Part shown: one piece after another, positions 15,685 to 24,420 of the stretch
How the letters are laid out: each line of letters begins with the position of its first letter
How positions within the stretch are numbered: position 1 is the first letter of the stretch
NCBI RefSeq assembly: GCF_900110865.1
Contig: NZ_FOFD01000001.1
Span: 124,001 to 188,000 of the forward strand
Reading direction: 5' to 3'
DNA: 64,000 bases
From: Natrinema salaciae
Lineage (GTDB): Archaea; Halobacteriota; Halobacteria; Halobacteriales; Natrialbaceae
Notes under the pieces: generated by a model
Database searches by the model: none
Told to the model about the DNA's origin: nothing
What the model saw: the letters and a program-made list of their open reading frames with translations, nothing else
Program-made: the position numbers and the translations under genes

Positions 15685-17010
15685 TCAGTCGTCCGCCGCG
15701 GCCGGCTCGGCCTCCTCGGCGCTCGAGTCGGCGCGCTCGAGGTCCTCGAGGTACTCGTCGGCGTCGAGCGCCGCCTTCGAACCCATTCCGGCGGCGGTGA
15801 CGGCCTGCTGGTAGTGGTAGTCGACGACGTCGCCGGCGCCGAAGATGCCGGGGACGTCGGTTTCGGTCTGACCGCCGCCGTCGCCGCCCGTCGTTTTCAG
15901 GTAGCCGTCGACGTCCGTCTCGACGCCGGTGTCCGTGAGATAGTCCGTGTTCGGTGTGTGGCCGATGGCGAAGAAGACGGCCCCGACGTCGAAGTCGAAC
16001 TCCTCGGTCTCGGGGTCGTCGAGGCGGTCGGTGGGGTGGCCCTTGTCGTTTTCGACGAGGGTGACGTGATCGACGCCCTCCTCCTGCGAGCCGTGGATCT
16101 CGATCAGTTCGGTGTTTTTCATGATCTCGATCTCGCCCTCGTCGACCTTCTCTTGGACGCGGTCGACCCAGTAATCCTCCGCGCGGAACTCCTCGCGGCG
16201 GTGGGCGATGTAGACGGTGTCGGCGAACTTGGTGAGGAAGGTGGCTTCCTCCATGGCGGCGTCGCCGCCGCCGACGACGAGCATGTCCTCGCCGCGGAAG
16301 AACGCGCCGTCACAGGTCGCACACGTCGAGAGGCCGTACCCCATGAGTTCGTCCTCGCCCGGGATACCGAGCGTGCGCGCGCTGGCACCCGAAGCGGCGA
16401 TGACGGCGTCGGCGGTGTAGACGTCGCCGTTCGTGAGCTCGACGCGGAACGGCCGACTCGAGTCGTCGACGGACTCGATGATGCCGTTTTTCAGGTCGGC
16501 ACCGAACTGCGTGGCCTGCGCTTTCATGTTGTTGACCAGCTCCGGGCCGCTGATCCCCTCGGGGAAGCCGGGGTAGTTGGCGACGTCGGTGGTCAGCGTG
16601 AGCTGGCCGCCGGGTTCGTCGCCCTCGATGACCAGCGGCTCGTTGTTCGAGCGGCCGGCGTAGATGGCGGCGGTCAGCCCGGCGATGCCGGTGCCGGCGA
16701 TGATCAGTTTTCGGTGCTCGACGATCTCGTCGTCGGTTTCGGTGGCGATACCGAGCATCTCGTCGAGTTCGCCGGTCCCGTCGAGCGCGCTGGTGTCGTC
16801 CCAGCCGCCGATCAGTTCGTCGTCGATGAAGATTTCGGGTGCGGTCTGACGACCGTCCGCGCGTTCGACCATCTCCTCGAACAGGTCGTCGTCGCCGGTG
16901 ACGTTGTACGTCTCGTACTCGACGCCCTTGCTGTCGAAGAGGTCCTTCGCCTTCTCGCAATAGGGACAGTCCGTCTTGGTATAAATCTCGACGCGCGGCT
17001 GATCAGTCAT
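15685..17010 (-). CDS. Glutaredoxin-thioredoxin reductase fusion
   Basis: A 441-residue fusion. Residues 1-85 are a glutaredoxin domain with active site CPYC (residues 15-18) and the TAPEIFID cis-proline segment. From about residue 100 a full thioredoxin reductase follows: FAD motif GTGIAGLTAAIYAGR, redox pair CATC (within STCATCDGAFF), NADPH motif VVGGGDAAMEE and the C-terminal FAD motif GIFGAGDV. The reductase could pass electrons from NADPH to the attached glutaredoxin domain, making a self-contained disulfide or deglutathionylation-like system. Halophiles use gamma-glutamylcysteine rather than glutathione, so that may be the thiol partner (inference). The acidic Ala/Glu tail is typical of halophiles. 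Confidence 0.9.
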   Translation of the reverse strand: MTDQPRVEIYTKTDCPYCEKAKDLFDSKGVEYETYNVTGDDDLFEEMVERADGRQTAPEIFIDDELIGGWDDTSALDGTGELDEMLGIATETDDEIVEHRKLIIAGTGIAGLTAAIYAGRSNNEPLVIEGDEPGGQLTLTTDVANYPGFPEGISGPELVNNMKAQATQFGADLKNGIIESVDDSSRPFRVELTNGDVYTADAVIAASGASARTLGIPGEDELMGYGLSTCATCDGAFFRGEDMLVVGGGDAAMEEATFLTKFADTVYIAHRREEFRAEDYWVDRVQEKVDEGEIEIMKNTELIEIHGSQEEGVDHVTLVENDKGHPTDRLDDPETEEFDFDVGAVFFAIGHTPNTDYLTDTGVETDVDGYLKTTGGDGGGQTETDVPGIFGAGDVVDYHYQQAVTAAGMGSKAALDADEYLEDLERADSSAEEAEPAAADD

Positions 17011-17067
17011 GTATCAGGGTATGGACAGAGCGCCTAAACAGCTTGCGTTCTCAGCAATGGCTCCCGC

Positions 17068-18374
17068 TTACTGTGACGGCCCGTCGGCGTCGTCCGCCGT
17101 CGTAGCACCGTCGACGAATTCGACGGTGACCGCTATCTCGCGGTCGGTTCGCTCCTCGAGCACCGTCTCGAGCGAGTCGACGAGCGTCGGGTACGGCTGG
17201 TCCGCGGGCCGCCGGACGACGACGGTTACCCCCGTTTCGTCGCTCACGGCGCTGCCATCGTTGAACTCGGTTTGGGACCAGTTCGAGCCTCGCGTACTCG
17301 TCGTCGTCGAGAACCGTTCTGACCTCGTCGTGGACGTCGTTCTCGAAGCCGACGTGCTGGCCGAGCACGATGCCGGCACCGGCGACCGCGACGGTCCCGA
17401 GCGCGAGAACGACGACGAGCGTCCCGACCCGATTTCGAGAGAGGTTCGGTAGGAGTCGCCCCCGGGACCACCCGTCGGGGCGGTAGCCGAGGTACCAGAA
17501 GACGGCGAGTCCCGCCAGCAGGATCGATGCGGCGGTGACCGCGACCAGGACGAACGCGCCGAGGGCGACGGACCCGTGGCTCCAGGCCAGTCCGATACCG
17601 ACCGCGGCGGGGATCAGGGCGACGGCGATCATCACGCCGACCAGCGAGACGGGAATCGCGGTCGCGAGGCCGAACGCGCCCGCCGCCCCGGCACAGACGC
17701 CGACGACGAGCGCGAGCAGGCCGGGTGAGATTCGGTTCTGGACCTGCGTGATCGCCGTAACGTCGATCGTCGAGGGAACGGCACCGCTGAATCGAACCGC
17801 CCAGGCGAACGCGAACGCTGCGGCAATGGCGACTACGAGGCCGATCGCCAGCGACGACAGTCCGTCACGGATCATGTCGCGATCGTCGAGAACCAGTCCG
17901 ACGGTGCCCGTGAGCGCGGCGCTGATCTGTGGCGCGATCACCATCGAGCCGACGACGACGGCCGGCGAGTCGAGCAACAGCCCCGCGGTCGCGACCAGCG
18001 CACTCAGGACGGTCATCGCGTAGTACGTCACGCGACCGGGAGTCACTGTTCAACGCCCGCGTGCGTATCTCCTCGCGGGCGATGCTATCGTCTTCCTCTT
18101 CGCCGTTGACGTACCGCTCCTCCAGGTCCTCGATCCGCGGCGTCCGTGCCGTCTCGATCGAGGAGACGACGATGAAGTCGTCTTCGATGCCGACCTCGCG
18201 CAGCGACGTCAACACGCTGTCGACCGCCTGCGTCGGCACCGGGAACGTGACCAGATCGCCGTCGGTCCGATCACTGTTTTCGGCGGTCAGCACGTAGTCG
18301 AGTCCCTCGTCTTCGAGTACCCCGAGCGCCTCGTCCCGCGTGTCGTCCGGCACGAACACCTGCAGTAGTCGCAC
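17068..18374 (-). pseudogene. DUF389 membrane protein gene with two frameshifts
   Basis: Three minus-strand frames add up to one DUF389-family protein of about 430 residues. Piece one (from 18374) is the cytoplasmic start, MRLLQVFVPDDTRDEALGVL. Piece two holds the membrane core, TVLSALVATAGLLLDSPAVV and about six more helices. Piece three (to 17068) is a C-terminal domain ending TADDADGPSQ. The breaks are single extra bases: one near 18047 (removing it gives RALNVTPGRVTYY) and one in GGG at 17274-17276 (removing it gives ELVQTEFNDGS). The coding sequence is otherwise well kept, so sequence error or very recent inactivation are both possible. Family function is unknown. Confidence 0.85.
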
Positions 18375-18554
18375 TCCCGGACCAAACGACGTATTGGCTC
18401 ATACCTATGCGGTCGTTACCGGGCTGCAACTGGAGCCGATCCGGACAGCGGCGATCGAGTTGCGGTCATGCTTCCATACGTGACAGTAGCCGACCCCACC
18501 GACGCTCGTCGGCGGAGGCGACGCACTTACGGACTCGAGCGACGAGCATCGACC

Positions 18555-18842
18555 ATGGCAGCCGAGCTCGAGGAGAAGACGAACCGGTACGGCGAGTTGC
18601 TCGCGGCGGCGCTCGAAGCGGCCACGATCGCGCCGCCCGAGGGGACGCCGATGGCCGAGGCGGCCGCCGACTGCTACGAGATGGCGGCGTCCTATCTGGA
18701 AGACGGGAACCACTTTCGAGAACGGGACGATCTCGTCAACGCGCTGGCCTCGTTTTCTTACGGGCACGCGTGGCTCGACGCCGGTGCTCGCGTCGGACTG
18801 TTCGACGTCCCGAGGGAGGGGCACCTCTTCACCGTCGAGTAG
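18555..18842 (+). CDS. DUF357 helical protein
   Basis: A 95-residue all-helical acidic protein that matches DUF357, found widely in Archaea and without a known role. Features seen are a first helix (MAAELEEKTNRYGELLAAAL), then AADCYEMAASYLEDGNHFRE, and ASFSYGHAWLDAGARVGLFD. The ATG at 18555 was chosen because upstream in-frame sequence is Arg-rich and unlike the family. It has no membrane segment. It lies upstream of tfb but is separated from it by several promoter-like elements, so they are probably not one operon. Confidence 0.8.
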   Translation: MAAELEEKTNRYGELLAAALEAATIAPPEGTPMAEAAADCYEMAASYLEDGNHFRERDDLVNALASFSYGHAWLDAGARVGLFDVPREGHLFTVE

Positions 18843-18935
18843 CGGTCGGGGGTCGACGACATGAACCCGGACCCGGCAATCTCAAACGATTAATCACTAT
18901 GTAACCGGAACATATATAACAACTATCCCGATTAG

Positions 18936-18962
18936 TTTATAAAGTAGGCGAAACGTTTATAT
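18936..18962 (+). promoter_or_regulatory. Tandem TATA boxes upstream of tfb
   Basis: TTTATAAA (18936-18943) and GAAACGTTTATA (18950-18961) are two strong BRE/TATA-like elements, with a third AT-rich element near 18911. Starts would fall near 18965 and 18985, giving a leader of 65-90 bases before the ATG at 19053. Multiple promoters suggest variable expression of this TFB. Confidence 0.55.
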
Positions 18963-19052
18963 GGCTTACGCCCTTACCCTATGTTAGCTGAGGCGACCGG
19001 GTTTCTTCTGGTTACCCCACCCGGGAGCCCCGAGTAACCCACCCGATACACC

Positions 19053-20033
19053 ATGACAGATACGAGCATCCGAACCTATACGAACGAGCGAGAGACCGAG
19101 ACCGAGGAGGAAACCGCGGCGGTATCCGACGAGCAGGAGCACTGTCCGGAGTGTGGCGGACGGCTGGTCTCCGACGACGAACACGCGGAGACGGTCTGTA
19201 CGGACTGCGGGCTCGTCGTCGAGGAAGACGAAATCGATCGCGGCCCCGAGTGGCGCGCGTTCGACGCCGCCGAGAAAGACGAGAAGTCCCGCGTCGGTGC
19301 ACCGACGACCAACATGATGCACGACCAGGGGCTCTCGACGAACATCGGCTGGCAGGACAAGGACGCCTACGGGCGCTCGCTCTCGAGCCGCCAGCGCCAG
19401 AAGATGCAGCGCCTGCGCACCTGGAACGAGCGGTTCCGCACCCGCGACTCCAAGGAGCGCAACCTGAAGCAGGCGCTGGGCGAGATCGACCGGATGGCCT
19501 CCGCACTGGGACTCCCCGAGAACGTCCGCGAGACCGCCAGCGTCATCTATCGCCGCGCGCTCGAGGAGGATCTCCTCCCGGGCCGCTCGATCGAGGGCGT
19601 CGCGACAGCCTCGCTGTACGCCGCCGCCCGTCAGGCCGGGACTCCCCGTAGCCTCGACGAAATCTCGGCCGTCTCCCGCGTCGAGAAGATGGAACTGACC
19701 CGCACGTACCGCTACATCATTCGGGAGCTCGGTCTCGAGGTCAAGCCGGCCGACCCCGAACACTACGTCCCGCGATTCGTCAGCGACCTCGACCTCTCGG
19801 ACGAGACCGAGCGGATGGCCCGCGAACTGCTCGAGTCGGCCCGTCAGGAGGGCGTCCACAGCGGCAAGTCGCCGGTCGGCCTCGCGGCCGCCGCGGTCTA
19901 CGCCGCCGCGCTCCTGACCAACGAGAAGGTCACCCAGAACGAGGTCAGCGAAGTCGCCAGCATCTCCGAAGTGACCATCCGAAACCGATACAAGGAGCTG
20001 CTCGAGGCCTCGGACACGGCCGCCCCCGCGTAA
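19053..20033 (+). CDS. tfb: Transcription initiation factor IIB (TFB)
   Basis: A 326-residue archaeal TFB. The zinc ribbon at about 30-55 has all four cysteines (CPECGGRL, CTDCGLV). The B-finger/linker follows (RGPEWRAFDAAEKDEKSRVG). Two cyclin-like repeats span about 125-220 (LKQALGEIDRMASALGLP onward) and 225-318 (VPRFVSDLDLSDETERMARE), ending with the BRE-recognising helix-turn-helix (NEVSEVASISEVTIRNRYKE). TFB bridges TBP at the promoter and RNA polymerase. Halophiles carry several paralogues with different promoter preferences; which one this is cannot be said from sequence. Confidence 0.95.
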   Translation: MTDTSIRTYTNERETETEEETAAVSDEQEHCPECGGRLVSDDEHAETVCTDCGLVVEEDEIDRGPEWRAFDAAEKDEKSRVGAPTTNMMHDQGLSTNIGWQDKDAYGRSLSSRQRQKMQRLRTWNERFRTRDSKERNLKQALGEIDRMASALGLPENVRETASVIYRRALEEDLLPGRSIEGVATASLYAAARQAGTPRSLDEISAVSRVEKMELTRTYRYIIRELGLEVKPADPEHYVPRFVSDLDLSDETERMARELLESARQEGVHSGKSPVGLAAAAVYAAALLTNEKVTQNEVSEVASISEVTIRNRYKELLEASDTAAPA

Positions 20034-20169
20034 ACGCGGCGTCGGCGAGTCGGCGTTCGACGGCTGTCATCCGTCGGCTGGTACCGACGCGGGTGGTTTC
20101 GACGCAGGTGGTTTTCGGTCGAGTGGAATTGCGGCAACGTTTTTCAGCACTCATGTGAAAGAGTGTGGC

Positions 20170-20349
20170 ATGGATAGAACGACCGTCCAACTGTTGTGTC
20201 CGGAATGTACGAAAGATTGGCAGGTTTCCCCGGACGAACTCCCCGCGCCCGCCGAGATGTTCCATTGTCCGAACTGCCACGCCTCTCGTCGGACAGCCGA
20301 GTTCATGCGGACGGATCGCGATCTACAAACGCTGAAACAGCTCGGGTAG
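20170..20349 (+). CDS. Small zinc-ribbon protein
   Basis: A 59-residue protein with two Cys pairs, LLCPECTKDW and FHCPNCHASRR, expected to bind one zinc ion. The C-terminal helix (RTDRDLQTLKQLG) is basic/polar. The ATG at 20170 begins just before the first Cys pair; a start five codons up is less likely. Such short zinc ribbons are common in halophiles and are often adaptors or nucleic-acid binders, but no specific role can be given. A hairpin terminator follows at 20359. Confidence 0.75.
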   Translation: MDRTTVQLLCPECTKDWQVSPDELPAPAEMFHCPNCHASRRTAEFMRTDRDLQTLKQLG

Positions 20350-20358
20350 AAGGCGGCG

Positions 20359-20387
20359 GTAGTTCGATTTCACACCCTTCGAACTAC
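20359..20387 (+). terminator. Hairpin after the zinc-ribbon gene
   Basis: Nine-base arms GTAGTTCGA and TCGAACTAC with an 11-base loop, followed by ACTTTTAAG. It lies ten bases past the stop codon and is a likely terminator. Confidence 0.55.
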
Positions 20388-20638
20388 ACTTTTAAGCAGT
20401 CATTTCAGCGGTAGTCACGGTTTACCTGTCCGACGATAGCGTATCGGAAGCTGGGATAAAAATCGCTATTACGTCGATAAATACTATCATAACGGCCGTT
20501 CCGTCCTGCGGTCTTCTTCCGGTAGGATGGGCATTCGAACCAGTCCGAACGATGATACACCGATCAACCGATAAAAGTTGCGTGTTAACGCGACTCAAGA
20601 TAATAATATAACCCTGCAGTGGGTAGGACTGCATGGTT
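20388..20638. other. Intergenic stretch with promoter of the UPF0058 gene
   Basis: No gene seen in about 250 bases. The AT-rich TAATAATATAACC near 20600-20612 is a TATA-like element at a suitable distance from the start at 20639. Confidence 0.45.
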
Positions 20639-20875
20639 ATGAAGAAGCAGGAGCTCATTCACCTTCACGGACTTCTCGCGGAGGTATCGAACCAGTGTGC
20701 AGAGTGGGAGAATTGCCAGATCGACCTCGAGGAGTACGAAGCGAAAGGCATTCGGCCGACATCGATTCACAAATCGAAAACCGATCACAAAGCTGCCGTT
20801 TTTGCCCTCGCTGGGGGAATCACGAAGAACATGCGTGAAAACGAGCAGGAAGCAGTCGCTGCAACTGCAGACTAA
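20639..20875 (+). CDS. UPF0058 family protein
   Basis: A 78-residue protein matching UPF0058, a small archaeal family of unknown function. The diagnostic start KKQELIHLHGLLAEVSNQC is present, followed by a central segment YEAKGIRPTSIHKSKTDHK and a helical C-terminus (AVFALAGGITKNMRENEQEA). The ATG at 20639 gives the usual family start; one two codons earlier (20633) is possible. It has no membrane segment or signal. It is a single gene with its own TATA-like element. Confidence 0.85.
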   Translation: MKKQELIHLHGLLAEVSNQCAEWENCQIDLEEYEAKGIRPTSIHKSKTDHKAAVFALAGGITKNMRENEQEAVAATAD

Positions 20876-21076
20876 GATTCTCGTCGTATCCTCCGATACT
20901 TACCTCTCTCGAACTAGATACATCGATCGCTGTTCGTCGCCGCGGTCGCGACACCCGTCACTCGTCTCTCGGTACACGTCGCTGTCTTTCATCGGAGACG
21001 CAGGAATGCCACCGTCGGTCGCGTCGACGCGCCGGACCGAATTCGACGACAGTGGGCCGAATCCGGCGAGACTCGA

Positions 21077-21571
21077 TTATTCGACGAGATCCTCGAACTC
21101 GGGCAGGATCTCCTCGTCGTCGTCGTCGGTCTCGGTATCGCCGCCGCCCGCGGAATCGTTCTCCGCGGTGGACTGCTCGTCGCCGTCCGACGCGTCGTCG
21201 GTCGTCTCCACTTCCTCGTCTTCGTCTTCGTCTTCGTCTTCGAGGACGTCGATGCGTTCGACCTCGAGCGGGATGTTCTCGAGGCGCTGGCCGATCTCTT
21301 TGCGTGCGATACGCGAGGCGTGTTCCTCGCGCTCGACGTTGAAGACGGTCATCTCCAGTTCGAGCGCGACGAGCGCTTCGTCGGCCGCGATGAACGCAGG
21401 CGGGAGCTCCTCCCCCGATGGGGAGGTGCGCTCGCCCATGTTGATCTCGACGTAATTGAGGTCAGGGTTCAACATCTCGCCCGTCTTCGAGATGGCGATA
21501 CGGATCGCCTCGTCCTCCGTCTCAACGTCGAATACCGGCACGGCAGCTTCGACGACAACCCTGCAATTCAT
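21077..21571 (-). CDS. DUF555 (UPF0212) protein
   Basis: A 164-residue protein. Residues 1-110 match the archaeal DUF555/UPF0212 family: MNCRVVVEAAVPVFDVETED, then IRIAISKTGEMLNPDLNYVE and FIAADEALVALELEMTVFNV. The last 50 residues are an extremely acidic Asp/Glu tail, as in other halophile members. The ATG at 21571 starts exactly at the family N-terminus; the long open frame above it is a shadow of the glycosylase gene. The function is unknown; conservation across Euryarchaeota suggests a housekeeping role. Confidence 0.85.
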   Translation of the reverse strand: MNCRVVVEAAVPVFDVETEDEAIRIAISKTGEMLNPDLNYVEINMGERTSPSGEELPPAFIAADEALVALELEMTVFNVEREEHASRIARKEIGQRLENIPLEVERIDVLEDEDEDEDEEVETTDDASDGDEQSTAENDSAGGGDTETDDDDEEILPEFEDLVE

Positions 21572-21709
21572 ACCGAGACATTGTATCGCCTGCAGTAAGA
21601 AGGTTCGCCCCACCCGCCGATTCGCCGTTATCGCCGTCGAGAACCGATACGACTCGCCATCCGATCGGGTTCGAAAGGCAAAAGCTTGCGCCCCCGAACG
21701 CTCGAACGA

Positions 21710-22600
21710 ATGGAGACGGGGACGATCCGACTCGACGAACTCGCCGGCGGACTCGACCTGTACCGAACGCTCGAGAGCGGCCAGAGCTACCTCTGGCGGC
21801 GCGCCGACGGCGAGATGTACACCGATACGCCGGCCCCGGACGCCTGGTATTCGACGGTCGTCGAGGGGGACGTGCTCCGCGTCCGGAGCCGCGACGGCGT
21901 GCTCGAGTGGGAATCGACGACCGACGCCGATCCGCTCGTCCGTCGCCTGTTGCGCCTCGACGACGACCTCGAGTCGATCGTCGCGGCCAGCCCGGACGAC
22001 CCGCTGCTGCACGAGGCCTACGAGGCCCATCGCGGGATGCGACTCGTTCGCGATCCACCGTTCGGGACGCTGATCTCGTTTATCTGTTCGGCGCAGATGC
22101 GAGTCGGTCGCATCCACACGATGGTCTCGACGCTTGCCCGGGAGTACGGCGACGAGATCGCGTTCGACGGCGAGACCTATCACGCGTTTCCGACGCCGGC
22201 GCAACTCGCGACGGCGACCGAGGCCGAACTCCGCGATCTCGGACTCGGCTACCGCGCGCCCTACGTCGTCCGGACCGGCGAGATGGTCGCCGACGGCGAG
22301 GCGCACCCGGCCGACGCGCGGGAACTCGAGTACGAACGGGCCAGGGAGTACCTGACGCGGTTCGTCGGCGTCGGCGACAAGGTGGCTGACTGCGTGCTCC
22401 TCTTCTCGCTCGGTTTCGACGAGGCGGTCCCGCTCGACACCTGGATCAAGTCGGCGATCGAGGAGTACTACCCCGACTGCGATCGCGGGTCGTACGCCGC
22501 GACCTCTCGAGCGCTCCGCGAACGGCTGGGGGGCGAGTACGCGGGCTACGCGCAGACGTACGTCTTCCACTTCCTCAGAACGGGAGGAGAAGTTCCGTAG
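21710..22600 (+). CDS. ogg: OGG1-type DNA glycosylase/AP lyase
   Basis: A 296-residue DNA repair enzyme of the HhH-GPD superfamily. The N-terminal domain (about 1-110) has the OGG-like start LYRTLESGQSYLWRR. The helix-hairpin-helix region reads LTRFVGVGDKVADCVLLFSL, with the catalytic Lys in GDKVADC, followed by PLDTWIK with the catalytic Asp. FICSAQMRVGRIHTMVSTL matches the conserved SxNxxxxRI-type segment, with small changes. The expected reaction is excision of 8-oxoguanine and strand cutting. The ATG at 21710 gives the best start. It has no operon partners. Confidence 0.85.
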   Translation: METGTIRLDELAGGLDLYRTLESGQSYLWRRADGEMYTDTPAPDAWYSTVVEGDVLRVRSRDGVLEWESTTDADPLVRRLLRLDDDLESIVAASPDDPLLHEAYEAHRGMRLVRDPPFGTLISFICSAQMRVGRIHTMVSTLAREYGDEIAFDGETYHAFPTPAQLATATEAELRDLGLGYRAPYVVRTGEMVADGEAHPADARELEYERAREYLTRFVGVGDKVADCVLLFSLGFDEAVPLDTWIKSAIEEYYPDCDRGSYAATSRALRERLGGEYAGYAQTYVFHFLRTGGEVP

Positions 22601-22690
22601 GAGGCCGGAAAACGGCGGATACGCCCGTGAATCTTCCACACCACATACCGGTCCGACGTGCTCGAAGTGGTCGCTCGAACGAAACGGGGA

Positions 22691-22819
22691 TTAGCAGGTC
22701 GCCTCTTCCGAATTCTGCTGGAACTCGAATCGTGCGCCGCCTTCGCGGCTCTCGGAGAGTGAAACGGCGAGGCCGCATTCATCGGCGATCCGACTGATAA
22801 TTGTGGCCCGGTGTTCGTT
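22691..22819 (-). pseudogene. 3' fragment of a histidine kinase gene
   Basis: The minus strand encodes IISRIADECGLAVSLSESRE and then GGARFEFQ before a stop at 22691. This is the end of a HATPase_c domain (the helix after the G2 box and the last strands). Nothing of the kinase remains upstream. It is a decayed neighbour of the intact kinase at 22945. Confidence 0.6.
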
Positions 22820-22944
22820 AAATATGACTAGCAATAATCCAAAATCCATCAGCTAAAGTAGCAATTTTCCGAACCTAATACCACGAATGGGCAACTATTA
22901 CCGCAGATAATATATTTTTATAGCTATTGTTGCTGACCAGCCTC

Positions 22945-23991
22945 ATGGGAAAGGATTCGGACGTAGCGTTACCGGAGACGTTCGACGATTTAGATATCGG
23001 TATCACCCTACGCGATCCCGAGACTGGGGTGCTTCTCGACGCGAACGACCAAGTCGAGCGGTTGTACGGTTACTCTCGAGAGACGCTGCTCGAGATGGAT
23101 ATCGAGAGGTACACTCCGCCATCGACGAAATTCTCACAGAACGAGGCGATCCAGCGGATTCGGGCGGCCGCCGCCGGCGATCCGCAGGTTTTCGAGTGGC
23201 GGGTCGAACGAGCGAGCGGAGAACTGATCTGGATTCGCGTCCGCCTCAACGCGACGACGATCGAGGGCCGAACGTTCGTTATCGCCGAAATTCGAGATAT
23301 CACCGAGTACAAGGCACGGGAACGCCGGTTGCGTCTTCTCAACCGAGTCGTCCGACACAATCTCCGAAACGAGACGAACGTCCTCGTGGGATATGCAGAT
23401 CGCCTCAAGAGTGCCGTCGAGGAGAAGACGCTCCAAGCGGAGATCGAAACGATATTAGACATCGCCACGGAGATCGGGACGCTGAGTGACTCGATTCAAC
23501 AGATCGAGGAGATCGCAAAACCGAATGCGACGGAACGAACGCCGACGAAGACCGGAGAGCTGGTGCAGGAGGTCGCTGCGGAGATCCAGGCGGAATACCC
23601 CGCGGCTGAACTGACCCTCGACGTACGGACTGAAGTCACCGTAAACGCCGATCGAGGGCTCTTCCACGCGATCAAACACGCGTTGGACAATGCGATCGTT
23701 CACAACGACAACCAAACTGCGGCCGTCGAGGTAGTAGTCACGACAAACTCAAGTACCGGGCAGGCAGAAATACGGGTTATCGATACCGGTCCAGCGATCC
23801 CGGCCGTCGAAATCAACGTTCTCAACGACGACGTCGAGGCGAGCAGCACGTATCACGGATCCGGTCTCGGCCTCTGGGTGATGCAGTGGTGCGTCGACTC
23901 TCACGGCGGTGAACTGGTTTTCGACGAAAACACCCCTCGCGGAAACGTCGTTCGGTTTTTGCTCCCTCGCCTCCGTTCCGACGGCTCGTAA
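22945..23991 (+). CDS. PAS-domain sensor histidine kinase
   Basis: A 348-residue soluble sensor kinase. Residues about 10-125 are a PAS domain with a PAC-like end (FVIAEIRDITEYKARERRL). The phospho-acceptor region is RVVRHNLRNETNVLVGYADR, in the haloarchaeal style with His followed by NLRN. The HATPase domain (about 205-345) has the N box (ALDNAIVHND), G1 (IDTGPAIP, weaker than usual) and G2 (GSGLGLWVMQWCV). The ATG at 22945 lies about 25 bases after a TATA-like run (22908-22920), fitting a leaderless message. No response regulator is adjacent; the signal is unknown. Confidence 0.88.
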   Translation: MGKDSDVALPETFDDLDIGITLRDPETGVLLDANDQVERLYGYSRETLLEMDIERYTPPSTKFSQNEAIQRIRAAAAGDPQVFEWRVERASGELIWIRVRLNATTIEGRTFVIAEIRDITEYKARERRLRLLNRVVRHNLRNETNVLVGYADRLKSAVEEKTLQAEIETILDIATEIGTLSDSIQQIEEIAKPNATERTPTKTGELVQEVAAEIQAEYPAAELTLDVRTEVTVNADRGLFHAIKHALDNAIVHNDNQTAAVEVVVTTNSSTGQAEIRVIDTGPAIPAVEINVLNDDVEASSTYHGSGLGLWVMQWCVDSHGGELVFDENTPRGNVVRFLLPRLRSDGS

Positions 23992-24168
23992 GAGCCCTTC
24001 TCTCACCTGCGAACCGTGGAAAGCGGCTCCGGTCCCGGATCCATTACGGAAACCATTGTAATTCCGTTGTCGACTCTCGAGCATGGCCCTCGAGCGAACG
24101 GCGATGCTCGTCGCCGCGGCGCTCGGCGGCACGAAACGACCGATTGAACGCCGGGTGTCGATTCCCGG

Positions 24169-24420
24169 TTACCTCTCGTCGTAGTCCTCCCGTCCCGTGA
24201 CGGCCCAGTACGCCTGCGAGACGAGCATGATGGCGAACACGGCGACCAGCGCCACCGCGACCCAGCGTGCGATCCGCCAGCCGAGCAGATGGGACGTCAG
24301 CGCACTCGCACCGACGACGAACAGCACCGCACCGACGACCAGCTCGAGGAGCTCCCGGACCGTCGCGCGGCTGGTCGAGACGTCCAGATACGCCTCCTCG
24401 AAACGGTCGATGAGTCCCAT
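24169..24420 (-). CDS. Small two-helix membrane protein
   Basis: An 83-residue protein with two predicted membrane helices (LLELVVGAVLFVVGASAL and WVAVALVAVFAIMLVSQAYW) after a short acidic start (MGLIDRFEEAYLDV). The C-terminus is acidic (GREDYDER). Its start overlaps the stop of the upstream nuclease gene by one base (TGATG), so translation is probably coupled. I recognise no family, but the composition and coupling make it a real gene. It may have nothing to do with the nuclease functionally. Confidence 0.7.
   Translation of the reverse strand: MGLIDRFEEAYLDVSTSRATVRELLELVVGAVLFVVGASALTSHLLGWRIARWVAVALVAVFAIMLVSQAYWAVTGREDYDER

Noticed and set aside
18981-19037. Upstream open reading frame of 18 codons in the tfb leader
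   Set aside because: Depending on which TATA box is used, transcription may start at or after this ATG, so a translated leader peptide cannot be supported.
24083-24184. 33-codon plus-strand frame starting MALERTAMLVAAALGGTKRP
   Set aside because: It overlaps the end of the convergent membrane-protein gene, has no clear promoter, and no family is recognised.
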